Origin: Chloroflexota bacterium
GTDB lineage: Bacteria; Chloroflexota; Limnocylindria; Limnocylindrales; CSP1-4
Length of the DNA: 23,443 nucleotides
Direction of reading: 5' to 3'
Assembly (NCBI GenBank): GCA_021777365.1
Contig: JAJYDP010000003.1
Coordinates: forward strand, 1 to 23,443
Shown: piece by piece, positions 6,541 through 14,269 of the stretch
Layout of the letters: every line of letters begins with the position of its first letter
Numbering within the stretch: position 1 is the stretch's first letter
Translations under genes and position numbers: made by a program
The notes under the pieces: model-generated
Seen by the model: the letters and a program-made list of their open reading frames with translations, nothing else
What the model was told of the DNA's origin: nothing
Database searches by the model: none

Positions 6541-7755
6541 TCAGGCGCCGTTCTCGACCGTGGCGATCGCCTTGAGATGCCGGTCTTCGAGCCAGCGCCG
6601 CACCGAGAGGAGTGCCGCGATCCCCTCGCCGGCGGCGCTCCCCACCTGCTTCGTGGATCCCGAGCGCGCGTCGCCGGCCACGAAGACGCCGTCCATCGAG
6701 GTGCGGTAGCCGTCGTCGGCGCAGACGAAGCCGCGTTCGTCGAGGTCGACGGCCCCGCGCAGGAAGCCCGTGTTCGGGTCCAGGCCGACGAAGACGAAGG
6801 CCGCCGCGGGCTCGAGGCGCAGCTCCCGGCCGCCGTTCCGCTCGCGGGCCAGGACGGCACCGAGCCGGCCGTCGCGCTCCTCGAACGACACCAGGTCGAT
6901 CTGCGTCCGCACGGTGATCCGCTGATGGCCCAGCACCTTGTCGCGGACCAGCTCGCTCGCCCGCAGCTCGCCCCGGGTCAGGATCGTGACGTGCTCGGCG
7001 AGGCCAGCCAGGAAGAGCGATTCCTCGAGCGCCGAGTTGCCCCCGCCGATCACCACGAGCTCCTTCGCGCCGCGGTAGAAGGGACCGTCGCAGGTGGCGC
7101 AGTAGTGCACGCCGAGCCCGACCAGCCCGTCCTCGCCGGGGATCCCCAGGCGCCGGTACCGCGATCCGGTGGCCACGATCACGGCGTCGGCCCCGTACGT
7201 GTCGCCGGTTCCCGTGGTGACCGTGACGCAGTCCGGCTCGCGAATGATCCCGGTGATCTCCACCGCGGAGAGGAGCTCCACGCCGTAACGGCGGGCATGC
7301 GCCACGAGGCGCTCGGCCAGCTCCGCGCCGCGCACTCCTTCGGGGAAGCCCGGGTAGTTGTCGATCTCCTCGGTCGCCCCGGCCTGACCGCCCAGGGCGC
7401 CCCGCTCGATCACCAGTGCGTCCATCCCCTCGCGGGCGGCGTAGATCGCGGCCGAGAGCCCCGCCGGGCCCCCGCCCACGATCAGCACGTCGTACGCCGT
7501 CCGGCCGGCCCGGAGCTGGAGTCCCAGCTTCTCCGCCAGCGCCGCGTTGGACGGCTCGAGGAGGTAGGAACCGTCCGGGAAGATGATCGTCGGGATCGTG
7601 CGCCCGCCGTGCTGCAGCTCCTCCACGAACCGCAGTCCCGCCTCGTCGCGGTCGATGTCGACCCAGGCATACGGGATCCGCTGCTCCATCAGGAAGGCCT
7701 TCGATCGGCGACAGTCGGGACACCAGGGTGCGCCGTAGACGGTGATCTGCTTCAT
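6541..7755 (-). CDS. trxB: Glutaredoxin-thioredoxin reductase fusion (FAD-dependent)
   Basis: 404 residues. Residues 1-80 form a glutaredoxin/NrdH-like domain with the redox pair CPDC (12-15) and cis-Pro motif RTIPTIIFPDG. Residues 87-395 form a thioredoxin reductase: FAD-binding VGGGPAG (93-99), active-site CATCDG (219-224), second Rossmann motif IGGGNSALEES (236-246) and FAD-binding FVAGDAR (358-364). It should pass electrons from the flavin through CATC to the attached CPDC and on to ribonucleotide reductase, peroxidases or similar. Two features are unusual. GGGDSA is GGGNSA, and the NADPH-phosphate-binding HRRDxxRA is replaced by LTRGELRA, so NADPH use is doubtful. The start ATG 7755 has GGAGG at good spacing. 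It lies 114 bp downstream of pgi on the same strand. Confidence 0.92.
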   Translation of the reverse strand: MKQITVYGAPWCPDCRRSKAFLMEQRIPYAWVDIDRDEAGLRFVEELQHGGRTIPTIIFPDGSYLLEPSNAALAEKLGLQLRAGRTAYDVLIVGGGPAGLSAAIYAAREGMDALVIERGALGGQAGATEEIDNYPGFPEGVRGAELAERLVAHARRYGVELLSAVEITGIIREPDCVTVTTGTGDTYGADAVIVATGSRYRRLGIPGEDGLVGLGVHYCATCDGPFYRGAKELVVIGGGNSALEESLFLAGLAEHVTILTRGELRASELVRDKVLGHQRITVRTQIDLVSFEERDGRLGAVLARERNGGRELRLEPAAAFVFVGLDPNTGFLRGAVDLDERGFVCADDGYRTSMDGVFVAGDARSGSTKQVGSAAGEGIAALLSVRRWLEDRHLKAIATVENGA

Positions 7756-7831
7756 GCGAACCTCCGGTTGCGAGGGTGCGGGTCGCGGGCGCCCGCCGGC
7801 GCCGTCGGACGGGGCCGGGGCTGACGATGGA

Positions 7832-7851
7832 CCGACGCGGCGCCGTGTCGG
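7832..7851. promoter_or_regulatory. 20-bp imperfect palindrome between pgi and the reductase
   Basis: CCGACGCGGC followed directly by GCCGTGTCGG is an inverted repeat with one mismatch and no loop. Without a loop or T-tract it resembles a dimeric regulator's operator more than a terminator. It lies 77 bp upstream of the reductase start and 19 bp after the pgi stop. Confidence 0.3.
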
Positions 7852-7869
7852 CGTGGACAGACCATGCGG

Positions 7870-9513
<1,644 letters not shown>

Positions 9514-9569
9514 GGCTGTGCTCCACACGAGGTTTGCCCTGGCCCTGGTGCCGACGATCGGTCGCCTCC

Positions 9570-9643
9570 GCGTTCCGGTTCGCCGGCAGCTTGCGGGTGC
9601 CGGCAGCGTTCCGGTTCGCCGGCAGCGTTCCGGTTCGCCGGCA
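9570..9643. repeat. 19-bp tandem repeat upstream of pgi
   Basis: GCGTTCCGGTTCGCCGGCA occurs exactly at 9570-9588, 9606-9624 and 9625-9643. A shorter related unit (GCTTGCGGGTGCCGGCA) sits between the first two, and another GCTTGCGGGTG follows the third. The array ends 57 bp upstream of the pgi start codon (on the minus strand the repeats lie in the presumed promoter or leader region). Confidence 0.85.
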
Positions 9644-9740
9644 GCTTGCGGGTGGTGTTGTGCGGCCTGACACCGTCCATGGTCGCACCGCCGGCGCGCG
9701 GCGCCCACCACTGTGCCTCGATGAGGCCGTCCGCGCTGGC

Positions 9741-9854
9741 GGGAACCGCTGATCATGCAGGACGTCGCGGCTGAACCGCCGATCATGCAGGACGTGGCGG
9801 CTGAACCGCCGATCATGCAGGACGTGCACCCGTGGAACCGTATGTCGGGCGGCG
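9741..9854. repeat. 30-bp tandem repeat continuing into a dispersed-repeat copy
   Basis: GATCATGCAGGACGTSGCGG followed by CTGAACCGCC repeats at 9751-9780 and 9781-9810. A partial unit precedes it (9741-9750). The third unit (from 9811) changes after GATCATGCAGGACGTG to CACCCGTGGAACCGTATGTCGG, matching the long element at 791-837 and 1001-1047. The 30-bp array is therefore an amplified form of the core of the same dispersed repeat. Confidence 0.8.
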
Positions 9855-9991
9855 ATTGCAGTTGCAGTGGCTTGGTCGCGGCCGAGGATCACGGAGGTGC
9901 CCGTCCGAACGGCGGCGCCGCACGACGGCCGGGTCCCTGCCCGCCACCGCAGGTGCCGATGGCGCTTCGACCGGACATAGCGTTCTACCGG

Positions 9992-10066
9992 GCGAACATC
10001 CTGCAGGAATGCGGACCGATCGGCTGGCTTTGGGTTCTGCACAGCGAACATCCTGCAGGATTGTCG
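9992..10066. repeat. Two palindromic dispersed-repeat cores
   Basis: GCGAACATCCTGCAGGA is identical at 9992-10008 and 10044-10060, each followed by a diverging continuation (ATGCGG; TTGTCGG). The core ATCCTGCAGGA(T) is a palindrome. The same core, often as ATC.TGC.GGA(T/C)GTGC, is in all other copies of the family in this window. Confidence 0.75.
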
Positions 10067-10096
10067 GGCGCGCGGCGGCTGGGCCGGGTTTCTGAC

Positions 10097-10102
10097 TACG
10101 CT
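10097..10102 (+). promoter_or_regulatory. Possible -10 element (TACGCT) upstream of the G-rich array
   Basis: TACGCTGGGGGTCCA resembles TACGCTGGGTCCA at 14107, a candidate promoter for the transporter leader. TAnnnT is the usual -10 form in high-GC bacteria. No -35 hexamer is at the right distance, so this is weak. It would drive transcription through the G-rich array toward 10370. Confidence 0.25.
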
Positions 10103-10190
10103 GGGGGTCCAGGTACGCCGGAGGTGCGGCGGCGGCCGCCGCGATGGCGCACCCGCGGGCATCCTTGGCACAAGACGGCGCGACGGCCCG

Positions 10191-10350
10191 AGCCGCGGGG
10201 TGGGAGCTGCGCGTTGGGAGCCGCGGGGTGGAAGCTGCGGGTTGGGAGCCGCGGGTTGGGAGCCGCGGGTTGGGAGCCGCGGGTTGGGAGCCGCGGGTTG
10301 GGAGCCGCGGGTTGGGAGCCGCGGGTTGGGAGCCGCGGGGTGGGAGCTGC
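10191..10350 (+). repeat. 14-bp G-rich tandem array, G-quadruplex-capable
   Basis: Eleven full units plus six bases of AGCCGCGGGTTGGG, beginning at 10191, 10205 and so on to 10331. Units 5-10 (10247-10330) are perfect and the outer ones carry substitutions (CTGC, GGGGTG). Every two units give four runs of at least three G separated by TT and AGCCGC, which fits an intramolecular G-quadruplex on the plus strand. The period of 14 is not a multiple of three, so all three frames repeat and the apparent proteins are artefacts. Confidence 0.93.
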
Positions 10351-10369
10351 GTCGTCGTCTCCGTGCACG

Positions 10370-10640
10370 GTGTCGCCCCTCACGATCGACGACGTCCGGT
10401 GGCTGCTCGCTCGCCTGGACGACCTGGGAGCGCGGCCGCGGGTACTGAAGGTGGTCCCGGCCGAGTCGGGCTCGGGCGCCCCGGCGGAGCGCGTGCGGCG
10501 CGGCGGTCACGCACCTCACAGAGCTGGATCGCCACCTCGCCGAGACGGCTCCGCGAGGCCCCGTTCCGCACGGCGTGGTGCGGGTCCTCGCCCGCCGGGC
10601 GCCGGGCCCCGTTCGGATCCGGCGCGGGCGACCTTGCTGA
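10370..10640 (+). pseudogene. Frameshifted small ORF, unidentified
   Basis: From GTG 10370 the frame reads VSPLTIDDVRWLLARLDDL and on through RPRVLKVVPAESG. After one extra base near 10500 a second frame continues with AVTHLTELDRHLAETAPRGP, then HGVVRVLARRAPG, and stops at TGA 10638-10640. Joined, it would be about 89 residues with protein-like helices and mostly G/C third positions on both sides of the shift. There is no evident ribosome binding site, and the G-rich array lies directly upstream. I do not recognise the family. It is either a decayed gene or one interrupted by a sequencing error in GCGGCGCGGCGG. Confidence 0.4.
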
Positions 10641-10663
10641 ACGCCGGCCCTCCCGGCAGCGCG

Positions 10664-10807
10664 TCAGGCGAGCTCGCCGGTCGGGACGAGCGAGCTGTCG
10701 CCGGTCCGCAGGGCGTTGAACAGGCGCAGGTAGTCGCGCAGGTTGCGGGTCGAGAGGAAGTTGCGGCGCACACGCTCGCGCCCGGCGATCCCCATGCGGG
10801 TGACCCG
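10664..10807 (-). pseudogene. Truncated 3' end of a glycosyltransferase (TreT-like)
   Basis: The last 47 codons of a gene: RMGIAGRERVRRNFLSTRNL, then RDYLRLFNALR, ending with TGA at 10664-10666. The pattern 'MG.AGRERVR..FLSTR.LRDYL.L' closes retaining GT-B glycosyltransferases such as trehalose synthase TreT. Upstream (above 10807) the homology ends abruptly and the frame becomes low-quality Arg/Thr/Ser sequence, so the first roughly 350 codons are missing. No start codon or ribosome binding site exists. It abuts the plus-strand fragment at 10827. Confidence 0.6.
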
Positions 10808-10826
10808 GCCCGTGCTGCCGGCGTCG

Positions 10827-10964
10827 GTCCGCGCGGTCGAGGTCACCGGCCTGGCCGTCGCCGGGGGGCGGGTCGACCTGCGCTTCGAGCGACGAGCGGG
10901 CTCCAGCCGGGCGGACGTCTCCGTGATCGACCGGCGGGGCGACATCGAGGTGCTGGTTGACGGT
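10827..10964 (+). pseudogene. Truncated 3' end, probably of an amylo-alpha-1,6-glucosidase
   Basis: The plus strand encodes VRAVEVTGLAVAGGRVDLRF, followed by ERRAG and a VSVIDRRGDIEVLVDG strand pair. This beta-sandwich pattern ('V.GL.VG..RVDL.FER....V.V....GD.EV.V') resembles the extreme C-terminus of glycogen-debranching-type enzymes. The frame stays open into the next gene without a family-typical stop. Only about 46 residues remain and no start is present. The identification is by pattern memory and could be another beta-rich carbohydrate enzyme. Confidence 0.4.
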
Positions 10965-10991
10965 CCAGACGATCGCGCCGGACGGAACGGG

Positions 10992-10997
10992 TATCCT
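10992..10997 (+). promoter_or_regulatory. Possible -10 element for the second ABC operon
   Basis: GTATCCTGCC at 10991-11000 repeats the -10 context of the promoter at 1897 (GTATCCTGCC). TTGACG at 10957-10962 is too far away (29 bp), so the -35 would be poor. Transcription would start near 11004, giving a leader of about 60 bases before ATG 11063. Confidence 0.35.
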
Positions 10998-11062
10998 GCC
11001 GGTGAACCTGCGTCCCGAAGGCCCGGCCCCGGGGGAGCCGAGCCCGTGGAGGCGACCTCGCG

Positions 11063-12007
11063 ATGACGATGCAGACGAGCACCGCCGGCGCCGCAGCGAC
11101 ATCGGCCGGGACGGGGGCCGGGGCGGCGCTGCGCATCGCCGGGCTCGTCAAGGACTACGGCCCGGTGCATGCCGTGCGGGGGATCGATCTCGAGGTGCGT
11201 CGCGGCGAGGTCTTCGGTTTCCTCGGGCCCAACGGCGCCGGCAAGACCACGACGATCCGGTGCGTCCTGGACCTCCTGCGACCCACGGCCGGCAGCATCG
11301 AGGTGCTGGGGTTCGACCCGCACGCAGACGGGGTGGCTGTCCGCTCGCGGGTGGCATACGTGCCCGGCGAGCTGCGGCTTCCCGAGCGCCTGACCGGCGC
11401 CGAGCTCGTGGCCAGCATCGGGCGGTTGCGGGGCGGGCACGATCCCCGCCGTCGCGACGAACTGGCGGCGCGCCTGGACCTGGACCTCGGGCGCCGGATG
11501 CGCGACCTGTCGAGCGGCAATCGCCGCAAGGTGGCCCTGCTCCTGGCGTTCCTCGCGCGGGCGGATCTGCTCGTCCTCGACGAGCCCACCAACGGCCTCG
11601 ATCCGCTCATGCAGCACGAGTTCCTGCGCCTGGTGCGCGAGGCGCGGGACGAGGGGACCACCGTGTTCCTCTCCTCGCACGTGCTGAGCGAGGTCCAGCG
11701 GGCGGCCGACCGGGTGGCAGTCCTTCGCGCCGGCAGGATCGTGGCGCTCGGCACGGTCGACGACCTGCGCGGGCGGGCGCGCCAGCGCGTCGAGGTCTGG
11801 TTCGCCGACGACCCACCGGCATCGGAGCTCGCCGGGGTCTCCGGTCTGGACGACATGACGATCGACGATCATCGGCTGACCGCGGTCCTGTCGGGACCCA
11901 TCCAGCCACTCCTGGCGGTCCTCGCGCGCCACCGGGTGGCGAGCCTGCTCGTCGAGGAGCCGGACCTGGAGGAGACGTTCCTCGACCTGTACGCGGAGGC
12001 ATCGTGA
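11063..12007 (+). CDS. ABC transporter ATP-binding protein (exporter)
   Basis: 314-residue ATPase of the second ABC-2 exporter. Walker A GPNGAGKT (55-62), signature LSSGNRRK (149-156, degenerate from LSGGQ), Walker B LLVLDEPTNGLD (169-180) and switch His206 are present. A 22-residue Ala/Thr/Gly-rich N-terminus is dispensable-looking; ATG 11069 is an alternative start. GTGGAGG (11046-11052) precedes ATG 11063. After about residue 235 comes a C-terminal accessory region (RQRVEVWFADDPP ... VEEPDLEETFLDLY) usual in exporters of the bacitracin/lantibiotic immunity and drug-efflux type. Its TGA overlaps the GTG of the permease gene (GTGA), indicating translational coupling. Confidence 0.93.
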   Translation: MTMQTSTAGAAATSAGTGAGAALRIAGLVKDYGPVHAVRGIDLEVRRGEVFGFLGPNGAGKTTTIRCVLDLLRPTAGSIEVLGFDPHADGVAVRSRVAYVPGELRLPERLTGAELVASIGRLRGGHDPRRRDELAARLDLDLGRRMRDLSSGNRRKVALLLAFLARADLLVLDEPTNGLDPLMQHEFLRLVREARDEGTTVFLSSHVLSEVQRAADRVAVLRAGRIVALGTVDDLRGRARQRVEVWFADDPPASELAGVSGLDDMTIDDHRLTAVLSGPIQPLLAVLARHRVASLLVEEPDLEETFLDLYAEAS

Positions 12008-12810
12008 GCGCCGCGCTGTTCGAGCTCGTGCTGATCCCGCTGCGCTCGTTGCGACGCGCCAGCGCCGCCTGGGGGATCGTCCTGGCCCTGTTCATCGGCG
12101 CGACCGTCGCCTTCTGGCCGGCGTTCCAGGGCTCGTCGGCGCTCAGCCAGGCACTCGACCAGCTGCCGAACGGCCTCGTGGAGGCGCTCGGCATGCAGGA
12201 CATCGGCACGCCGGCCGGCTTCCTGCGCGGGAACCTGTACGACTTCCTGATCCCGCTCCTCCTCGTCGGTGCCGCCGTCGCCATGGCGAGTGGCCAGACC
12301 GCCGGGGAGGAGGATGCCGGGCGTCTCGAGATCTACCTGGCGCAGCCGGTCTCGCGCGTTCGACTCTGGGTCGCGCGCGTGGCGGCCCTGGCGGTGGCGC
12401 TCGCGGTCGTGGTCATCGTGATCCTGGTCGCGCAGCTGGGCTTCGATGCGGTGGTCGGGCTCCAGCTCCCGCCGTCCCACCTGGCGGCGACCCTGCTCCT
12501 CTGCGCGCTCCTCGCGTTCCTGCACGCGGGCCTCGCCTTCGCGATCGCGGGCTGGTTCCCGCGGCCCTCGTGGACCCTCGGAGCGGCCGTCGCCGCGGGC
12601 GTCGCCGGATACCTCGTGGTCGCGCTCTTCCCGCTGAACGCGACGCTCGCGCCCTGGCGCCACGTGTCGCCCTGGGACTGGGCCTTCGGCGGGGACCCGC
12701 TGGTCCACGCCGCCGCCGCCTGGCGCTACATGGCGCTGCTCCTGCCCGCCGTGGCGCTCGCCGCCGTGGGGGGCCTGGGATTCGCGCGACGGGATGTGCG
12801 GGCCGGCTGA
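12004..12810 (+). CDS. ABC-2 family transporter permease
   Basis: 268 residues from GTG 12004, four-base overlap with the ATPase gene, with GCGGAGGC (11993-12000) as ribosome binding site. Six hydrophobic segments are visible, the first at about 20-40. The cytoplasmic motif GEEDAGRLEIYLAQPVSR (about 101-118) between helices 2 and 3 is the hallmark of ABC-2 exporter permeases ('E...GTLE.LLA.PVSR'). A Trp-rich extracellular turn (APWRHVSPWDWAF) precedes the last helix. The family exports antibiotics, lipids or ions such as Na+. The substrate here is unknown. Its TGA shares one base with the ATG of the following fusion gene, so the three genes form one operon. Confidence 0.92.
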   Translation: MSAALFELVLIPLRSLRRASAAWGIVLALFIGATVAFWPAFQGSSALSQALDQLPNGLVEALGMQDIGTPAGFLRGNLYDFLIPLLLVGAAVAMASGQTAGEEDAGRLEIYLAQPVSRVRLWVARVAALAVALAVVVIVILVAQLGFDAVVGLQLPPSHLAATLLLCALLAFLHAGLAFAIAGWFPRPSWTLGAAVAAGVAGYLVVALFPLNATLAPWRHVSPWDWAFGGDPLVHAAAAWRYMALLLPAVALAAVGGLGFARRDVRAG

Positions 12811-14045
12811 TGCAGGATGCCCGCCCCCGTGAGGGGAGCAGCCCGGAGGCCGACGCGAGCGGCGACACCATCCGGCAGCCCGCACCCCCGGGTGGCGTGC
12901 TGCGCCGGATCCTCGCGTCCCCGGCGTACCTCTACCGGGCGAGGCTCGGATTCCTGCTGGGGCACCGGTTCCTGGTGCTGGTGCACGAGGGGCGGCGCAC
13001 GGGACGGCGGCGGGAGACGCCGCTCGAGGTCATGCACTACGACGGCGCGTCCGGCGAGGCGGTCGTGGCGGCCGGGTGGGGCCGCCGGACCGGCTGGCTC
13101 CACAACGTCGAGGCAGGGCTCGCCCTGGAGATCCGGATCGGGCGGGCGCGATACGTCCCCGCGTGGCGGCGGCTCGAGCCGGACGAGGCGGTGGCCGTCA
13201 TCGAGCACTATGAGCGCCACAGCGGCCTGCCCGCGCCGCTCGTCCGCGCCGTGCTGGGCCGGCTGCTCGGCTGGCGTTACGACGGGACCCCGGAGGCGCG
13301 CCGGCGGGCGGCCGGCCAGATCCCCCTGCTGGCGTTCCGCCCCGCGATCCCGCAGGCCGGCCCCGGTCCCTGGACCAGTGTGAGCCGCGTCCGCCGCACC
13401 CGGGCGCAGGCACGGGCGAGCTACGACCGGCTGAGCCGCTGGTACGACGTGTTCGAGGAACCGTTCGAGCGCGGTCCGCGACGCCGGGCCCTCGGGATGG
13501 CGGCGATCGCGTCGGGCGAGACGGTCCTGGAGGTCGGGTTCGGCACCGGGCACGACCTGGTGGCCCTGGCGCGCGCGGTCGGGCCATCCGGGCACGTCCT
13601 CGGGCTCGACCTGTCGGAGGGGATGCGGCGGGAGGCCGAGCGGCGCCTGCGGAGCGCCGGGGTGTCCGGCCGCGTCGAGCTGCAGACGGGCGACGCCGTG
13701 GCGATGCCGTACGCGGACGGCACGGTGGACGTGGTGATGATGAGCTTCACGCTCGAGCTCTTCGACACGCCGGAGATCCCGCAGGTGCTGGCCGAGTGCC
13801 GGCGCGTGCTGCGGCCGGGCGGCCGCCTGGTCGTCACCTCGCTGGCGCGCCGGGAGCCGCTGGGCGCATGGGCCCGCCTGTACGAGGCGAGCCACGAGCT
13901 GTTCCCGGCGCTGGTCGACTGCCGCGCGATCCCGCTGCAGGCGGCGATCCGAGAGGCGGGCCTGGAGCTGCGCAGCGTCACGGCAGGGTCCCTCTGGGGC
14001 CTGCCGGTGGACGCCGTCCTGGCGATCCGACCGTTGGCCAGCTGA
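12810..14045 (+). CDS. Fusion of F420-type nitroreductase (Ddn-like) and SAM methyltransferase
   Basis: 411 residues in two domains. Residues about 30-178 match the deazaflavin-dependent nitroreductase/FMN-split-barrel family, with RLGFLLGHRFLVLVHEGRRT and the strand pattern TPLEVMHYDGASGEAVVAAGW, then WLHNVEAGLALEIRIG. Members use coenzyme F420 (or FMN/heme) to reduce quinones and other substrates. Residues about 195-411 are a UbiE/type-11 methyltransferase: motif I LEVGFGTGHD (240-249), acidic LGLDLSEGM, and the post-motif RVLRPGGRLVVTSLARREP. A Pro/Gly hinge (178-188) links them. ATG 12810 overlaps the permease stop by one base. The operon with an exporter suggests modification and efflux of the same small molecule (inference). 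The first 25 residues are low-complexity. Confidence 0.85.
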   Translation: MQDARPREGSSPEADASGDTIRQPAPPGGVLRRILASPAYLYRARLGFLLGHRFLVLVHEGRRTGRRRETPLEVMHYDGASGEAVVAAGWGRRTGWLHNVEAGLALEIRIGRARYVPAWRRLEPDEAVAVIEHYERHSGLPAPLVRAVLGRLLGWRYDGTPEARRRAAGQIPLLAFRPAIPQAGPGPWTSVSRVRRTRAQARASYDRLSRWYDVFEEPFERGPRRRALGMAAIASGETVLEVGFGTGHDLVALARAVGPSGHVLGLDLSEGMRREAERRLRSAGVSGRVELQTGDAVAMPYADGTVDVVMMSFTLELFDTPEIPQVLAECRRVLRPGGRLVVTSLARREPLGAWARLYEASHELFPALVDCRAIPLQAAIREAGLELRSVTAGSLWGLPVDAVLAIRPLAS

Positions 14046-14106
14046 CCGTTCGGCTCGTTCGCCCGTTCGGCCCGTTCGGCCCGTGTCCGGCGGCCCGCGC
14101 CCCCGA

Positions 14107-14112
14107 TACGCT
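14107..14112 (+). promoter_or_regulatory. Possible -10 element before the transporter leader
   Basis: TACGCT (14107-14112) within GATACGCTGGGTCCA; a weak TGTCCG lies 17 bp upstream (14084-14089). Just before it is a short run of CCGTTCGG-type repeats (14046-14082, about 9 bp each). Transcription would begin near 14118, directly ahead of the ribosome binding site of the small ORF at 14140. Confidence 0.4.
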
Positions 14113-14139
14113 GGGTCCACACGCGGAGGCACGGAGACG

Positions 14140-14205
14140 ATGAACGCGCTGGTCATGCGGCCCGCGTCGCCGGTGGTGGCGGCCGGCGACGGGCCGGGCG
14201 GGTGA
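14140..14205 (+). CDS. Possible 21-residue leader peptide before the ion transporter
   Basis: ATG 14140 preceded by GGAGGCACGGAGACG encodes MNALVMRPASPVVAAGDGPG and one more Gly, then TGA at 14203-14205. The two purine-rich stretches make it one of the better-initiated small ORFs in the window. It ends 64 bases before the transporter start and is not in frame with it. It could be a translated leader or simply a spurious start. The sequence has no runs of one amino acid that would suggest amino-acid sensing. Confidence 0.35.
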   Translation: MNALVMRPASPVVAAGDGPGG

Positions 14206-14269
14206 TCGGGGAGAGGCTCACGCGGACCCGGTCGCGGGCGGGGCGCCTGCCTGACCCGGAGGTCCCCTG

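Larger units (their letters stand above)
9514..10369. other. Gene-free, repeat-rich interval upstream of pgi
   Basis: Contains the 19-bp array (9570-9643), the 30-bp array running into a dispersed-repeat copy (9741-9854), two further palindromic copies (9992-10014, 10044-10066) and the 14-bp G-rich array (10191-10350). Any promoter for pgi must lie here, but no convincing -35/-10 pair reading leftward was found. Long open frames crossing it on both strands only translate repeats. Confidence 0.7.

Noticed and set aside
9514..9816. N-terminal extension of pgi starting at 9816
   Set aside because: It translates the 30-bp and 19-bp repeats ([10 protein letters not shown] twice, then GRPHRG-type sequence). 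Family length fits ATG 9513.
10191..10350. CRISPR-like or repeat-protein coding region
   Set aside because: The period of 14 without spacers gives repeats in every frame on both strands; it is a simple satellite.
9755..10960. A 401-codon ORF over the repeat region
   Set aside because: It joins the 30-bp repeats, G-rich satellite and parts of two remnants in arbitrary frames; no start signal and no continuous homology.
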